A stretch of DNA of 64,000 nt from Azospirillum oleiclasticum (GTDB lineage Bacteria; Pseudomonadota; Alphaproteobacteria; Azospirillales; Azospirillaceae). The stretch covers positions 1 to 64,000 of the forward strand of contig NZ_JABFFR010000009.1 in the NCBI RefSeq assembly GCF_013423485.1, written 5' to 3'. Numbering within the stretch: the first letter of the stretch is position 1; each line of letters begins with the position of its first letter. Made by a program: the position numbers and the translations under genes. Positions 62,757 to 64,000 of this stretch are shown here, piece after piece. The notes beneath the pieces were generated by a model. That model worked only from the letters and a program-made list of their open reading frames with translations. It searched no databases and was not told the DNA's origin.

Positions 62757-62943
62757 CTCCCTCGCCTCCGGCGGGGGAGGGAGGGGCCCGGCCGAAGGCT
62801 GGGAGGGTGGGGGCTAGGTCTTGCCGGAAGAGCCGGCGCCACTGTTCTGCAACGAATGGGCGCCGGATTCTGGCAAGACCTAGCCCCCATCCGGCGTCCT
62901 TAGGACGCCACCCTCCCCCGCCGGAGGCGGGAGAGGGTTTTCC
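62757..62943. repeat. Nested inverted-repeat array between convergent genes
   Basis: TGGGGGCTAGGTCTTGCC (62808-62825) is perfectly complementary to 62872-62889. Inside it CCGGCGCC (62833-62840) pairs with GGCGCCGG (62859-62866). Outer GC-rich repeats flank it: CCTCCCTCGCCTCCGGCGGG near 62757 and CCCTCCCCCGCCGGAGGCGG near 62910, the latter continuing GAGAGGGTTTT. The right part could terminate transcription; the whole looks like a mobile REP-type or MITE-like unit. No gene is visible in 62519-62946. Confidence 0.75.
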
Positions 62944-62946
62944 CGC

Positions 62947-63969
62947 TCACGCGGCCCCAGGCACGCCCTTCGACGTCGAATACTCGAAATGCAGCGCCTC
63001 GCCCGGATGCACCAACGGGTGGATGGCGTGCGCCGCCTGCGCCGCTTCGGCGAAGCCGCAGAGGATCAGTTTCAGCTTGCCGGGGTAGCTGGCGATGTCG
63101 CCGATGGCGAAGACGCCGGGGGCCGAGGTGGCGCAGGAGGGCGGCAGCACGTGGATGTGGTTGCGGTCCAGGTTCAGGCCCCAGTCGGCGATGGGGCCGA
63201 GATTCATCGACAGGCCGAAGAAGGCCAGCAGCGCGTCGGCCGGCAGGGTCTTCTCCTGCCCGTCGAGCGTGGCGACGCGCACGCCGGTGAGTTGGCCGTC
63301 CGCCCCCTCCAGCCCGGAGAGCTGGTAGGGCACCACCATCTCCACCTTGCCCGCGCGCACCAGCGCATCCATGCGGGCGACGCTTTCGGGCGCGGCGCGG
63401 AACTTGGGCCGGCGGTGGATGACGTAGACGCGCTCGGCGATGTCGGCCAGGGACAAGGTCCAGTCCACCGCACTGTCGCCGCCACCGGCGATCACCACCC
63501 GCTTGCCGGCGAAGTCCTGCTTGCGGCGCACCATGTAGAACACCGATGTGCCCTCATAGGCCGCCAGCCCGTCCAGCGGCGGGCGGTTGGGGCCGAAGGC
63601 GCCGACGCCGGCCGCCACGACCACCGCCTGGGCGTCGATCACCGTGCCGACGCTGGTGGTGAGCTGCCAGCGCCCCTCGTGCGTGCGCTCCAGCTTTTCC
63701 ACCTGCTGGCCCAGATGGTAGGTAGGGGCGAAGGGGGCGGCCTGCTCGGCCAGCCGGTCGATCAGGTCGGCGGCGTCGATGCTGGGATGGCCGGGAATGT
63801 CGTAGATGGGCTTTTCCGGGTAGAGCGCCGTGCACTGGCCGCCCACCATGTCCAGCGCGTCCACCACGTGGCAGCGCATCTTCAGCATGCCGCATTCGAA
63901 GATGGCGAACAGCCCCACGGGGCCGGCCCCGATGATGGCGACATCGGTGCGATGGAAAGTGCTCGACAT
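62947..63969 (-). CDS. Ferredoxin--NADP reductase (thioredoxin-reductase-like type)
   Basis: 340 residues. FAD-binding IIGAGPVGLFAIFECGML and VVVAAGVGAFGPN, NADP-binding VIAGGGDSAVDWTLSLADIAERVYVIHRR, and the C-terminal YSTSKGVPGAA are hallmarks of the TrxR-like FNR family (as in Bacillus YumC and alphaproteobacteria), which lacks the redox-active CxxC of thioredoxin reductase. It exchanges electrons between NADPH and ferredoxin or flavodoxin. The terminal about 30 bp of the window show nothing. Confidence 0.93.
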   Translation of the reverse strand: MSSTFHRTDVAIIGAGPVGLFAIFECGMLKMRCHVVDALDMVGGQCTALYPEKPIYDIPGHPSIDAADLIDRLAEQAAPFAPTYHLGQQVEKLERTHEGRWQLTTSVGTVIDAQAVVVAAGVGAFGPNRPPLDGLAAYEGTSVFYMVRRKQDFAGKRVVIAGGGDSAVDWTLSLADIAERVYVIHRRPKFRAAPESVARMDALVRAGKVEMVVPYQLSGLEGADGQLTGVRVATLDGQEKTLPADALLAFFGLSMNLGPIADWGLNLDRNHIHVLPPSCATSAPGVFAIGDIASYPGKLKLILCGFAEAAQAAHAIHPLVHPGEALHFEYSTSKGVPGAA

Positions 63970-64000
63970 GGGCGTTCCCGGCGGTGAGCGATGAGGGTGG

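Overview
The window is GC-rich chromosomal DNA from an alphaproteobacterium, most likely an Azospirillum-like member of the Rhodospirillales. This rests on base composition, the tRNA-Tyr/tRNA-Gly/tuf order, the yqeY-dnaG-rpoD order and the general gene repertoire; no 16S gene is present, so the genus is inference. Most of the window is ordinary core and metabolic DNA, with one clear integrated element and several accessory insertions.

Left part (1-5535): the 5' end of tuf with upstream tRNA-Gly and tRNA-Tyr, rlmB, a secreted PHB-depolymerase-type esterase, the potassium transporter kup, and a PIN/AbrB toxin-antitoxin pair with a palindromic operator.

Integrated mobilizable element (5536-17147, about 11.6 kb): 19-bp direct repeats (attL/attR) bound the element, the right copy being the 3' end of a CAU-anticodon tRNA gene. 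Paired TGTGTGG arm-type sites with identical 13-nt spacing lie just inside both ends. It encodes a tyrosine integrase, a possible excisionase, a two-tyrosine HUH replication initiator, a MobA/MobL relaxase, and a MobC/TraD-like accessory protein. Its oriT has the RSF1010/Ti-type nic sequence TAAGTGCGCCCT directly beside a 10-bp inverted repeat. In the mobC operon sits a lone DotA/TraY-family protein of type IVB secretion/conjugation systems, with no other transfer-channel gene. The element can therefore plausibly excise, replicate and be mobilized, and may substitute one membrane subunit of a helper I-type conjugation machine.

Centre (17131-42222): rpoD and dnaG, with dnaG interrupted by a 313-residue intein placed immediately before the third zinc ligand of the primase zinc-binding domain; then yqeY, carA, nuclease-like accessory genes (HNH; zinc-ribbon His-Me finger), moaA with a repeat-expanded N-terminus, an Rpn-like protein with an EGR-repeat linker, nadK, two amidohydrolase/deacylase genes, an AbrB-type membrane protein, creA, an AI-2E-type permease, an SPFH/NfeD pair, a STAS/SpoIIE partner-switching pair, and hrpB.

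Right part (41605-64000): a GST, an M20 amidohydrolase, a PrcB-like lipoprotein, a peptide ABC transporter lacking its ATPases, an MFS exporter, a ThDP enzyme, a LysR regulator followed by a candidate structured small RNA, a 57-residue small protein, a subtilisin-type autotransporter behind a promoter with a palindromic spacer, a two-component system divergent from a Spy/LTXXQ protein with GTTAC boxes between them, a STAND-type NTPase with near-identical 138-bp TPR units (a defence candidate), an array of inverted repeats, and a ferredoxin-NADP reductase.
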